Shown here: positions 1-8,465 of the stretch, one piece after another
Position numbering within the stretch: the stretch's first letter is position 1
How the letters are laid out: every line of letters begins with the position of its first letter
NCBI GenBank assembly: GCA_947627535.1
Contig: CANQWM010000035.1
Coordinates: forward strand, 1-32,738
Length of the DNA stretch: 32,738 nt
Direction of reading: 5' to 3'
Origin: an uncultured Acetatifactor sp.
GTDB taxonomy: Bacteria > Bacillota > Clostridia > Lachnospirales > Lachnospiraceae
Translations under genes and position numbers: made by a program
The notes under the pieces: generated by a model
What the model was told of the DNA's origin: nothing
Databases searched by the model: none
The model's input: only the letters and a program-made list of their open reading frames with translations

Positions 1-27
1 GCTGCGAATCTATCGTAACAGCTTTCG

Positions 28-58
28 TTTTTCAATGAGTTAACGCCATTTTTCAATG
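28..58. repeat. Direct repeat TTTTTCAATG, two copies 21 bp apart
   Basis: The 10-mer TTTTTCAATG occurs at 28-37 and again at 49-58, an exact copy with a 21-bp period (two helical turns). An inverted repeat, TAAATTG-TAA-CAATTTA, follows at 82-98. Bases 1-129 hold no supportable gene. The arrangement looks like a control region, possibly for a gene left of the window, but this is inference. Confidence 0.4.
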
Positions 59-129
59 TCTGATACCAAAGACAGGTCTTATAAATTGTAACAATTTACC
101 AGAAAAATGGCAAGTAGAAATTGGATTTT

Positions 130-972
130 TTATGAAAATTGCTGTTTTGGAAGAAAACTGTCAAAAATATAGAGATCAAACTGTTTCTTTGCCTCTTCCA
201 GCTCTTCCCGGCTTCTGACGGTCCAGGCCGCGGCGGCACTCCCAAACAATCTTCTGCAGAGGATCCGCGAAAGCATCCTGGGATATCTATGGTTGTAAGC
301 GATAAAGTCCGGCTTTCCAAGCCAGTTCAGCATCAGGTTCTCGAGCAGGAAATACAGCGGTCCCCGGTATTTCCCCTCTTTGTGGTACGCATCCGCCAGC
401 TGTCCTCTTACCACGCCGTTTCTGTTTCTCCGATACCACAGCAGCCCCAGCGGATTAAATGACTCGATGCAGTACAGCCCCTGATAGGCGCTCAGAAGCC
501 GGTCGGCAGCGGGACACACGGACACATCCGTGCCCTCCGTCTTCAGTTCCACAATCAGCGGCACCCTGCAGTCCACCAGTTTCAGGACGTCTTCAAGACG
601 CGGGATCTTCTGGTCGGTGCCGAAAAGCGAGAGCGCCTGAAGCTCTTCAAAGGTGCGCTGGCGCAGCGTACCCTCCGCCCCGCAGACGCGCTTCAGGGTT
701 TCGTCGTGGAACACCACGAGAACCCCGTCTTTTGTCAGCCGGACATCCAGTTCGATTCCGTATCCTGCTGCCACCGCCCTCTCAAAAGCCCGCAGGGAAT
801 TTTCAGGCGCGTCGGAACCGTTGTCATGAAGGCCCCGGTGGGCGTACAGCCATTTCCGGAATGGCGTGATGTCCGGCCGCCTTGTCATTCTCGGCATAAT
901 CATCAGCAGATACAGAAAAACCAGGCTGGCTGCACAGATCAGGCAGACTGCCGCAATTACAGAGATCTTCAT
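130..972 (-). CDS. Membrane-anchored glycerophosphodiester phosphodiesterase family protein
   Basis: GDPD-family enzymes hydrolyse glycerophosphodiesters to glycerol 3-phosphate and an alcohol. The protein (280 aa from this start) begins with one hydrophobic segment (about residues 4-24), so the catalytic domain is probably outside the membrane. Family motifs follow: AHRGLHDN, then APENSLRAFERA, then GIELDVRLTKDGVLVVFHD, which supply the HR pair, the Glu/Asp metal ligands and the second His. I chose ATG 972, preceded by GGAAGGAAA, over the upstream ATG at 1047, which lacks a Shine-Dalgarno and would only add a charged extension. The gene diverges from the ABC-F gene and stands alone. The substrate cannot be told from sequence. 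Confidence 0.9.
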   Translation of the reverse strand: MKISVIAAVCLICAASLVFLYLLMIMPRMTRRPDITPFRKWLYAHRGLHDNGSDAPENSLRAFERAVAAGYGIELDVRLTKDGVLVVFHDETLKRVCGAEGTLRQRTFEELQALSLFGTDQKIPRLEDVLKLVDCRVPLIVELKTEGTDVSVCPAADRLLSAYQGLYCIESFNPLGLLWYRRNRNGVVRGQLADAYHKEGKYRGPLYFLLENLMLNWLGKPDFIAYNHRYPRMLSRILCRRLFGSAAAAWTVRSREELEEAKKQFDLYIFDSFLPKQQFS

Positions 973-1182
973 TTTCCTTCCGGTTTCCTTTCTGTCTTTT
1001 TCTTCGCTCTTTCGTCCCCCGCAGCTCTTCTGCAGGACCGTCTTCATTTTAATTCACACGGCAGATCTTTACAAGCGTTTTCCAGTCAAAAAAGAGCCAA
1101 AAAAGGGCTGGCGAAGATCCTCCGTCCGGATTCCCCGCCCGGATAAAACCCACAAATCGTCCGGATGTATCCACAAATTTAC

Positions 1183-1210
1183 TTGCATTTTCCGCCGTTT
1201 CATGTACAAT
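1183..1210 (+). promoter_or_regulatory. Predicted sigma-A promoter of the ABC-F/PHP operon
   Basis: TTGCAT (1183-1188), a 16-bp spacer and TACAAT (1205-1210) lie just upstream of the ABC-F start at 1268. The position of the promoter also argues for the 1268 start. Prediction by eye only. Confidence 0.5.
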
Positions 1211-1267
1211 GAAGAATAGCTGTGCTTTTCTTTTTCATGCACGGTGGAAAGGCAGAATCTGGAAATT

Positions 1268-2905
1268 ATGATAAGTGCGAACAATGTAACCTACAGAGTG
1301 GGCAAAAAAGCCCTGTTTGAAGATGTGAACATCAAATTCACCGAAGGCAACTGCTATGGCCTCATCGGCGCAAACGGCGCCGGAAAATCTACGTTTCTGA
1401 AAATACTTTCCGGCGACCTCGAGACCACAAAGGGCGATATCTCCATCACCCCGGGCCAGCGTCTCTCCGTGCTGGAACAGGATCATTTCAAGTATGACGG
1501 CTACACGGTCATGGACACCGTCATCATTGGAAACGAGCGGCTGTACCAGATCATGAAGGAGAAGGACGCCATATACGCCAAGGAAGACTTCTCCGACGAG
1601 GACGGCATCCGCGCCAGCGAACTGGAGGCGGAATTTGCGGAGATGGACGGATGGGAGGCGGAGTCCAACGCCGCCACGCTCTTAAACGGTCTTGGGATCG
1701 AAACGGAATTTCACCTCTCTCCCATGAAGGATCTGGACGGAAACAGGAAGGTGAAGGTTCTGCTGGCCAAGGCGCTGTTCGGGAATCCCGACATCCTGCT
1801 GCTGGACGAACCCACCAACCACCTGGATCTGGACGCAATCTCATGGCTGGAGGACTTTCTGATCGACTTTGACAACACGGTGATCGTTGTGTCCCACGAC
1901 CGCTATTTTCTGAACAAGGTCTGCACCCATACCGCGGACATTGATTACGGAAAGATCCAGCTTTACGCCGGCAATTACGACTTCTGGTACGAGTCCAGCC
2001 AGCTTCTGGTAAAGCAGATGAAGGAGGCCAACAAAAAGAAGGAGGAAAAGATCAAGGAACTGCAGGAATTTATCTCCCGCTTCTCCGCCAACGCCTCCAA
2101 GTCCAAACAGGCCACCTCCCGGAAGCGTGCGCTGGAAAAGATCGAACTGGACGAGATCAAGCCTTCCAGCAGAAAATACCCTTACATTGACTTCCGCCCC
2201 GACCGCGAGATCGGGAACGAGATCCTTACAGTAGAGCATCTTTCCAAAACCGTCAACGGCGAAAAGGTGCTGGACGATCTCTCCTTCGTGGTGGGACATG
2301 ACGACAAGATTGCCTTTGTAGGCAGCCAGGAGCTGGCAAAGACCACACTGTTTCGGATCCTCATGGGCGAGCTGGAGCCAGACGAGGGAAGCTTTAAATG
2401 GGGGGTGACCACTTCCCAGGCCTATTTCCCCAGGGATTACTCGGCGGAATTTGACAACGACCTCACCATCACCGACTGGCTGACGGGATATTCCCCCGTG
2501 AAGGACGTGACCTATGTGCGGGGCTTTCTGGGGCGGATGCTCTTTGCCGGCGAGGACGGCGTAAAAAAGGTGAAGGTGCTCTCCGGCGGGGAAAAGGTGC
2601 GCTGCCTGCTCTCCAAAATGATGATCAGCGGCGCCAACTGTCTGATCCTCGACGAACCTACCAACCATCTGGACATGGAAGCCATCACGGCCCTGAACAA
2701 CGGCCTGATCCGGTTTCCCGGCGTCGCGCTGTTCTCCTGTCACGACCATCAGTTCGTACAGACTACCGCCAACCGGATCATGGAAATCCTGCCGGACGGA
2801 AAGCTGATCGACAAGATCACGACCTATGACGAATATCTGGCAAGTGACGAGATGGCAAGAAAGCGCACGGTATTTACTGCAAACAAGGAAGAAGATGAAA
2901 ACTGA
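1268..2905 (+). CDS. ABC-F family ATP-binding protein, YkpA/YbiT-like
   Basis: Soluble ABC-F proteins carry two nucleotide-binding domains and no membrane domain; members act at the ribosome in translation control or antibiotic protection. Domain 1 has Walker A GANGAGKST, Walker B LLLDEPTNHLD and a degenerate signature (LDGNRKVKV in place of LSGGE). A charged linker with many Lys/Glu follows. Domain 2 has an atypical Walker A (GSQELAKTT), a canonical LSGGEKVR signature and LILDEPTNHLD. The start context MISANNVTYRVG and GNCYGLIGANGAGKS match the YkpA group, so I use ATG 1268 rather than the in-frame GTG at 1244. Length (545 aa) fits the group. The stop overlaps the start of the PHP gene by one base (TGATG), implying translational coupling. 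Confidence 0.93.
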   Translation: MISANNVTYRVGKKALFEDVNIKFTEGNCYGLIGANGAGKSTFLKILSGDLETTKGDISITPGQRLSVLEQDHFKYDGYTVMDTVIIGNERLYQIMKEKDAIYAKEDFSDEDGIRASELEAEFAEMDGWEAESNAATLLNGLGIETEFHLSPMKDLDGNRKVKVLLAKALFGNPDILLLDEPTNHLDLDAISWLEDFLIDFDNTVIVVSHDRYFLNKVCTHTADIDYGKIQLYAGNYDFWYESSQLLVKQMKEANKKKEEKIKELQEFISRFSANASKSKQATSRKRALEKIELDEIKPSSRKYPYIDFRPDREIGNEILTVEHLSKTVNGEKVLDDLSFVVGHDDKIAFVGSQELAKTTLFRILMGELEPDEGSFKWGVTTSQAYFPRDYSAEFDNDLTITDWLTGYSPVKDVTYVRGFLGRMLFAGEDGVKKVKVLSGGEKVRCLLSKMMISGANCLILDEPTNHLDMEAITALNNGLIRFPGVALFSCHDHQFVQTTANRIMEILPDGKLIDKITTYDEYLASDEMARKRTVFTANKEEDEN

Positions 2906-3804
2906 TGGACCCGGAATCCCTCCGACCCATAGATCTGCATGTCCATTCCAGCTGCTCCGACGGTACACTTTCCCCTTCGGAGCTGGTAGAATGCGCTGTA
3001 AATAAGGGACTGGCCGCCTTTGCCCTGACGGACCACGACACGGTAGACGGGCTGGACGAAGCTATGGAATGTGCAGCACGGCCAGCGCTCCGGCACACCC
3101 CTTCGGGGGACGGCGCCCCTTTGGAGGTTGTCCCCGGCATCGAACTTTCCACAGAATATCAGGGGGCTGACATCCATATCGTAGGATTATACATCGATCA
3201 TAAAGACACGGCCTTCCAAAGGCAGCTTCAGAAATTTGTGGATTCCCGGGTGGAACGAAACCGTAAGATGTGCGGGCTGCTGCGTCAGGCAGGCATTTCC
3301 CTCACCTATGAGGAACTGCTGGATTCCTATCCCGACTGTGTGATCACAAGGGCCCACTATGCCCGGTATCTGTTGGAAAAGGGCTATGTAAAAAGCAGGC
3401 AGGAGGCGTTCGACCGCTATGTAGGCGACCATGCTCCCTGCTTTGTGCCCCGGGAAAAGATCACGCCTGCGCAGGCGGTAGCGCTGATCCTTCAGGCGGG
3501 GGGCGCGCCCGTTCTGGCCCATCCCATTCTCTACCGCATGAGCGATGCAAAGCTGGAGGCACTGGTGAAAAGTCTGAAGGAAGCCGGCCTGATGGGAATC
3601 GAAGCCATCTACAGCACCTACTCTCCCGCCGACGAACGGCAGATCCGGTCTCTCGCGGCAAAATACGATCTGCTCTTAAGCGGCGGCAGCGATTTTCACG
3701 GTGCAAACAAGCCCGACATTGATCTGGGCTCCGGACGCGGAAGGCTGTATGTTCCCATGGAGCTGCTGCTGAAAATCAGAAAGGCGCTGAACCGCAGACC
3801 GTAA
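2905..3804 (+). CDS. PHP-domain phosphoesterase (YciV/RNase AM-like)
   Basis: PHP-domain proteins of this type are metal-dependent phosphoesterases; characterised relatives remove 3' phosphate from nucleoside 3',5'-bisphosphates or trim RNA 5' ends. Metal-binding motifs are in order: DLHVHSSCSDG near the N terminus, FALTDHDTVDG, PGIELS, VLAHP and GSDFHG near the C terminus. The length (299 aa) is usual. It is coupled to the ABC-F gene through a TGATG junction, so the two are probably made together. Within the family the exact substrate is not decided by sequence. Confidence 0.88.
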   Translation: MDPESLRPIDLHVHSSCSDGTLSPSELVECAVNKGLAAFALTDHDTVDGLDEAMECAARPALRHTPSGDGAPLEVVPGIELSTEYQGADIHIVGLYIDHKDTAFQRQLQKFVDSRVERNRKMCGLLRQAGISLTYEELLDSYPDCVITRAHYARYLLEKGYVKSRQEAFDRYVGDHAPCFVPREKITPAQAVALILQAGGAPVLAHPILYRMSDAKLEALVKSLKEAGLMGIEAIYSTYSPADERQIRSLAAKYDLLLSGGSDFHGANKPDIDLGSGRGRLYVPMELLLKIRKALNRRP

Positions 3805-3833
3805 GGCAGACGGCGGTTTTCGCGAAACTGCGC

Positions 3834-3846
3834 GGGAAAATTTCCC
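3834..3846. terminator. Short palindrome between convergent genes, possible weak terminator
   Basis: GGGAAA-A-TTTCCC lies in the 63-bp gap between the convergent PHP gene and the small gene ending at 3868. A second small inverted repeat, GTTTTCGCGAAAC, is beside it. There is no clear T run, so termination here is only a guess. Confidence 0.25.
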
Positions 3847-3867
3847 GTCCTGTCTTTCCTGTCCTTC

Positions 3868-4131
3868 CTATCCCTCCACGATCAGATATCTGCCGTCGCC
3901 CACATCAAACACCTCCGCGGCGGACAGAATCCCGTCCTGGGAGGCCCCTTCGGTATCCACCCCTTCCTCCTCAAAGAAACGGAACACCTCTTCCCTGGAG
4001 TCTGCCACTACCGCCATACATTCCTCCAGAAACTCTTCCGCTTCGTCCGCCGTCTCCGCCACCTTTTCAGGAAACAGCTGTAGCTGCTTCTCCAGAAAAC
4101 AGTTTAAAACCCGGTCATCAAATGCTCTCAT
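3868..4131 (-). CDS. Small acidic protein of unknown function, last gene of the pheA-ppk-maf operon
   Basis: I do not recognise this 87-residue protein. It is strongly acidic, with many Glu and Asp residues in the middle and few positive charges, no signal peptide and no membrane segment, and ends in a short beta-like stretch (EVFDVGDGRYLIVEG). The start is ATG 4131, preceded by GGGGAGG at a 5-nt spacing; it overlaps the maf stop codon as ATGA, so translation is coupled to maf. A GTG six bases upstream is in frame but sits inside the ribosome binding region. The tight coupling and clean RBS argue that it is a real gene. Confidence 0.75.
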   Translation of the reverse strand: MRAFDDRVLNCFLEKQLQLFPEKVAETADEAEEFLEECMAVVADSREEVFRFFEEEGVDTEGASQDGILSAAEVFDVGDGRYLIVEG

Positions 4132-4742
4132 TCGCACCTCCCCAAGTCTTCACGCTCCAGCCACTCCTTCGCTTCCTGATACAATCTCCCCACCGGCAGT
4201 CCCACCACATTGTTATAATCGCCTTCCATTCGCTCCACATACCTGGCGAAAATGCCCTGTATGCCGTATGCTCCCGCCTTGTCCAGGGGATCTCCCGTCT
4301 CCACATAATCCCGGATTTCCTTTGGGGACAGGGGATAGAACCGGACCTTCGTCATCTCATGAAAGGTCTTCCGGCAGACTTTTTCCGCCCCTTCCCCGTC
4401 TTCCGTCCGGTACAGGAGCGTTACGCCCGTATAGACCTTATGGGACCTGCCCGAGAGCTTTTTCAGCATTTTTACGGCTTCCTTCCGATCCCCGGGCTTT
4501 CCCATCACCCTGCCCTTTCTTGCCACCACGGTGTCCGCGCCGATCACAAGCACCGCTTCCTTTGCGGGGAGCGCCCTAAGAACCGCCTCCGCCTTCCGCC
4601 GGGACAGCTCTTCCACCATTTCCTTCGGGGATTCCCATATTCCCTCTTCCTGTGCGTCGCTTACCGCGACCTCAAATTTCAGTCCGATCTGTTCCAGCAG
4701 TTCCCTTCTGCGGGGAGAACCGGACGCCAGCACTATTTTCAT
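4128..4742 (-). CDS. maf: Maf family nucleotide pyrophosphatase
   Basis: Maf proteins hydrolyse non-canonical or selected nucleoside triphosphates to the monophosphate and pyrophosphate (house-cleaning), and were first named as septum formation inhibitors. The 204-residue protein starts with the signature LASGSPRRRELLEQIGL and carries VIGADTVV, KVYTGV and DKAGAYGIQG, all standard Maf motifs. It lies 7 bp after ppk1 and overlaps the next small gene by 4 bp, in an operon with polyphosphate enzymes. Confidence 0.95.
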   Translation of the reverse strand: MKIVLASGSPRRRELLEQIGLKFEVAVSDAQEEGIWESPKEMVEELSRRKAEAVLRALPAKEAVLVIGADTVVARKGRVMGKPGDRKEAVKMLKKLSGRSHKVYTGVTLLYRTEDGEGAEKVCRKTFHEMTKVRFYPLSPKEIRDYVETGDPLDKAGAYGIQGIFARYVERMEGDYNNVVGLPVGRLYQEAKEWLEREDLGRCE

Positions 4743-4749
4743 CCTATCC

Positions 4750-6882
4750 TCATTTCTCCTGATGCGTCTCAGGAATAAAGGTTCTTGTCACGCCCCCGTC
4801 TTCCCGGGCCGCCGCCTTCGCCTGCGCCACCGCCTCCCGGCAGAAGGCCTCCTGGGCGTGAAACTGCGGCTTTCCTCTTCTCCCCGCCTTTTCATAGGCG
4901 CCATCCGCCTGAAGCACGGAAGCCTTTACATTGTCCTTCAGCAGGCTGTCCAGAATATGAAACAGCCTTTCCTTGAGCTTCGGCGTATCCACGGGGAACA
5001 GGATCTCCACTCTTCTCTCCAGATTTCTCGGCATCCAGTCCGCGCTGCCGCAGTAGATCTCATAGTGCTCGTCGTTCTGGAAATAAAAGATCCGGCTGTG
5101 TTCCAGAAAATTTCCCACGATGGAGCGCACGGTGATCGTTTCGCTGACGCCCTTTACGCCGGTTTTCAGGCAGCAGATCCCGCGGACGATCAGGTCGATC
5201 TTCACGCCTGCGGCGCTGGCTCGGTACAGGGCCGCGATGATGTCCCTGTCGCACAGGGAGTTCATTTTGGCAATGATACGGGCGGGCCTTCCCTCCTCGG
5301 CATAACGTCTCTCCCGGTCGATCAGGTACAGGAATTTATCCTTCAGCCACAGGGGCGCAAGGGAAAGCTTGTTCCATACTAACGGCTCCGAATACCCGGA
5401 CAGCATGTTGAACACTGCCGTCGCATCCTCTCCTATCGCCTCGGAGCAGGTCATCAGGCCCACGTCCGTATAAAGCTTTGCCGTGGCGTCGTTGTAATTG
5501 CCCGTGCCAAGGTGCACATAGCGCCGGATGCCGTCCTCTTCCTTTCTGACCACCAGCGTGATCTTACAGTGGGTCTTAAGGCCCACAAGGCCGTAGATCA
5601 CATGGCAGCCTGCCTTTTCCAGCATCTTCGCCCAGACGATGTTGTTTTCCTCGTCAAAACGCGCCTTCAGCTCCACCAGCACCGTAACCTGCTTCCCGTT
5701 CTCCGCAGCCTGAGCCAGCGCCCTTATGATGGGAGAATTGCCGCTGACCCGGTAGAGCGTCTGCTTGATGGCCAGCACCTTCGGATCCCTGGCCGCCTGG
5801 CGGATAAATTCCACCACCGGCTCAAAGGTCTGGTAAGGATGATGCAGCAGCACGTCCCCTTTGCGCAGTTCCTCAAAAAGATTGCAGCCCGCCGGCAGCT
5901 CCGGCACCGGCTGGGGCGTATAGCTTTCCGCCTTCAGATGGTCGAACCCCTCCAGCGCATACACCTTCATCAGGACCGTCAGATCCAGGGGTCCGTCGAT
6001 CCGGTAAATATAGGATTCGTCCAGCCGCAGCTCCTCCTTCAGAATCTTTAGAAGCCTCTTGTCCATATCGGCCTCCACCTCCAGGCGGATGGCTTCTCCC
6101 CACTGGCGCTTTTTCAGCTGCTTTTCGATCTCCTTCAGAAGGTCCGCCGCCTCGTCCTCCTCCAGGGTCAGGTCGGCGTTCCGCATGATCTGGTACGGGT
6201 GGGCGCAGACAATATCGTAATTCAGGAAAAGCTTGTGCATATTTCTTTCGATGATCTCTTCCAGCAGGATCAGTTTGCGGACGCCGCCCTCGGAGGGAAG
6301 GGGCACGATGCGGCTCAGCACCCCGGGCACCTGTACCGTGGCAAACTCCAGCTCATCTTTTCCGTTCTTTTTGCGCACCAGCGCGGCAATATTCAGCGTC
6401 TTGTTGCGGATCAGCGGAAAAGGCCGGGAAGAGTCCACTGCCATGGGCGTCAGCACAGGATAGACATTTTCCTCAAAATAACGGTCCACATAGGCCGCCT
6501 CTTCCGCCGTCAGCTCCTCGTGCTGGCGTATGATCTGAAGACCATTCTGGCGAAGCTGCGGCAGAAGAGACCGGTTGTAGGTGGAATACTGGAGTTCCAC
6601 CAGCTGATGGATCGCGGGATCCAGAAGCTTCAGCTGCTGTGTCGGCGTCAGGCCGGCAATGTCCGTCTTGTCGTACTTCGCGTTTACCATATCCTGCAGG
6701 GAAGCCACCCGGATCATAAAAAATTCGTCCAGGTTCGACGCCGTGATGCTTAGAAATTTCAGCCTCTCAAACAGAGGAATGCTCTTGTCTCTCGCTTCGT
6801 TCAGCACCCTGTGGTCGAACAATATCCAGCTTAACTCCCTGTTGGTATAATATTTCGGATCGCTAAAATCAGTTTCTGCCAT
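4750..6882 (-). CDS. ppk1: Polyphosphate kinase 1
   Basis: PPK1 reversibly transfers the gamma phosphate of ATP to polyphosphate. The 710-residue protein has the family layout: N-terminal domain (NRELSWILFDHRVLNEA), head domain, and two phospholipase-D-like C-terminal domains. The conserved histidines are present: His457 in YVHLGTGNYND (the site of the phosphoenzyme) and His595 in FLEHSRIFYF. The gene sits 47 bp after ppx in the same operon, so the enzymes that make and break polyphosphate are expressed together. Confidence 0.97.
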   Translation of the reverse strand: MAETDFSDPKYYTNRELSWILFDHRVLNEARDKSIPLFERLKFLSITASNLDEFFMIRVASLQDMVNAKYDKTDIAGLTPTQQLKLLDPAIHQLVELQYSTYNRSLLPQLRQNGLQIIRQHEELTAEEAAYVDRYFEENVYPVLTPMAVDSSRPFPLIRNKTLNIAALVRKKNGKDELEFATVQVPGVLSRIVPLPSEGGVRKLILLEEIIERNMHKLFLNYDIVCAHPYQIMRNADLTLEEDEAADLLKEIEKQLKKRQWGEAIRLEVEADMDKRLLKILKEELRLDESYIYRIDGPLDLTVLMKVYALEGFDHLKAESYTPQPVPELPAGCNLFEELRKGDVLLHHPYQTFEPVVEFIRQAARDPKVLAIKQTLYRVSGNSPIIRALAQAAENGKQVTVLVELKARFDEENNIVWAKMLEKAGCHVIYGLVGLKTHCKITLVVRKEEDGIRRYVHLGTGNYNDATAKLYTDVGLMTCSEAIGEDATAVFNMLSGYSEPLVWNKLSLAPLWLKDKFLYLIDRERRYAEEGRPARIIAKMNSLCDRDIIAALYRASAAGVKIDLIVRGICCLKTGVKGVSETITVRSIVGNFLEHSRIFYFQNDEHYEIYCGSADWMPRNLERRVEILFPVDTPKLKERLFHILDSLLKDNVKASVLQADGAYEKAGRRGKPQFHAQEAFCREAVAQAKAAAREDGGVTRTFIPETHQEK

Positions 6883-6929
6883 AGTCTCTCACTCCCGTTT
6901 TTTCATGCCCCATGGGGACAGCGTTTGGG

Positions 6930-8465
6930 TCAAAGCTCCTTATGCTGCTTCAGCACAGGCTCTATGCTGAACACCTCTTTAAAGAAATCCTCCCGCATAC
7001 GGAAAAATCCCTTTTCCAGCGTGATATCCACCTGGGTGTCCACCGTCAGCACCAGCCTGTTGTCCTTCAGCGCCGCCTTCAGCCCCGTCAGCTTCTGTTT
7101 GTGGCTGCGGTCCAGACCGCTGGCAAGCCGCAGGATGGCCGTGAGCTTCGCGATGATCAGGTAGGAATCCCGGTCCAGGCGGGACGCGCCGGTCTGCTCG
7201 CTGTAGTAGACAAACCTGCTGTAGTTAAATCTCGCAACGTTGGCCACGATCTCCCGCTCCAGATGGGAGAGACCTATGATCTCCGTGGCCATGATGATCT
7301 GAAAGGTGTTCTCCCCGATGTTCACCATGCCGATATATTTCCCGCAGTCATGAAGAATGGCGGCAAGCCGCAGATAAAGGCGTTCCCGCCTTCCCAGACC
7401 GTGAACCTTTTTCATGCTGTCAAAGATCGTGGTGGCGATGCGTTCCAGCGTCTCCGACCGCTTTTTGCTGCCCATGTAACGCTTGCTGATGTTGGACGCG
7501 CAGGCGATAATATCCTTCTCGAAATCATGAAGACCGCTCAGCGCCTTGTTTTTCTCCGCGTACTCGTAAGCGATTCCGTCGCAGAGCGTCGCCCCCGGAG
7601 CCCAGATCCTCTCCGCGCCCATCAGCTCCGCGATCTCCGCCACCAGCAGCGCACTGATGAATACCAGAGGCACCTTTTCCTCGGAAACGCCTAAAGCCAT
7701 GGCAGCCTGGGTGTCGCTGCCGGAACGGATCCGCCGCTGAAAAACCCTGTAATCCTCCGCCGTCAGCATGGCGTCGCTTCCGTTTTCCCTGACGATACAG
7801 GGGGAGACGTAATCGTCCACAACAATCAGGTTGCGGATCTCGCGGTCCTTTAAAAACAGCTTTTTGTAGGTGCCAAGCTGGGCCATCGTCATCTCCTCGA
7901 TCAGGTTTTCCGCCTGGGAGCTCTTCGCCTCAAACCGGTTCAGGTACTCCTGGATGCGCAGCACACCAAGGCGCAGGTTCTGGGTGGAGACCAGCGTGTC
8001 ATTGTCAAACAGGGACAGCTGGATGCTGCCGCCGCCGATATCCACAACGGCCGTCTTGTCCCCGATGATCCGTCCAAAGGTCTCGCCCCGGGCGGCCACC
8101 GCCTTATATCCCAGAAACCGCTGTTCGGAATTGCTGAGCACATTGATCCGGATCCCCGTCCGCTGGGCCACCTGATCCTGAATGATCGTGGTGTTTTTTG
8201 TCTCGCGGATGGCGCTGGTCCCGTAAGCGCTGCAGCCGTCCACCTTATAGGCGCGCATCCTGTCGGAAAACTCCTGAAGCGTCCGGCAGAGCTCATCCAT
8301 CTTCTCATTGCTGATCTTGTCGTTAAAGTATGTGTCCGTGCCCAGATCCAGACGTCTCCTGACACAGTCGATCTCCTTCATACCGCCCTTTTGGGAAAAT
8401 TCAAAGATCTTCATGGTCAGCTCAAAGCTTCCCACGTCTATGGCCGCAAAAGTCTTTACGCTCAT
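6930..8465 (-). CDS. ppx: Exopolyphosphatase / Ppx-GppA phosphatase with C-terminal HD domain
   Basis: Ppx/GppA enzymes remove terminal phosphate from polyphosphate or convert pppGpp to ppGpp. The actin-like fold is seen in AAIDVGSFELTMKIFEF at the N terminus, YGTSAIRE, and the glycine-rich VVDIGGGSIQLSLF. The C-terminal third carries an HD-type domain (LAAILHDCGKYIG). Length 511 aa is typical of the two-domain form. The start ATG 8465 overlaps the stop of the DUF815 gene (ATGA) and has a GGAGGTGAAGGGG region before it. Adjacency to ppk1 supports polyphosphate as the substrate, though GppA activity is possible. Confidence 0.93.
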   Translation of the reverse strand: MSVKTFAAIDVGSFELTMKIFEFSQKGGMKEIDCVRRRLDLGTDTYFNDKISNEKMDELCRTLQEFSDRMRAYKVDGCSAYGTSAIRETKNTTIIQDQVAQRTGIRINVLSNSEQRFLGYKAVAARGETFGRIIGDKTAVVDIGGGSIQLSLFDNDTLVSTQNLRLGVLRIQEYLNRFEAKSSQAENLIEEMTMAQLGTYKKLFLKDREIRNLIVVDDYVSPCIVRENGSDAMLTAEDYRVFQRRIRSGSDTQAAMALGVSEEKVPLVFISALLVAEIAELMGAERIWAPGATLCDGIAYEYAEKNKALSGLHDFEKDIIACASNISKRYMGSKKRSETLERIATTIFDSMKKVHGLGRRERLYLRLAAILHDCGKYIGMVNIGENTFQIIMATEIIGLSHLEREIVANVARFNYSRFVYYSEQTGASRLDRDSYLIIAKLTAILRLASGLDRSHKQKLTGLKAALKDNRLVLTVDTQVDITLEKGFFRMREDFFKEVFSIEPVLKQHKEL

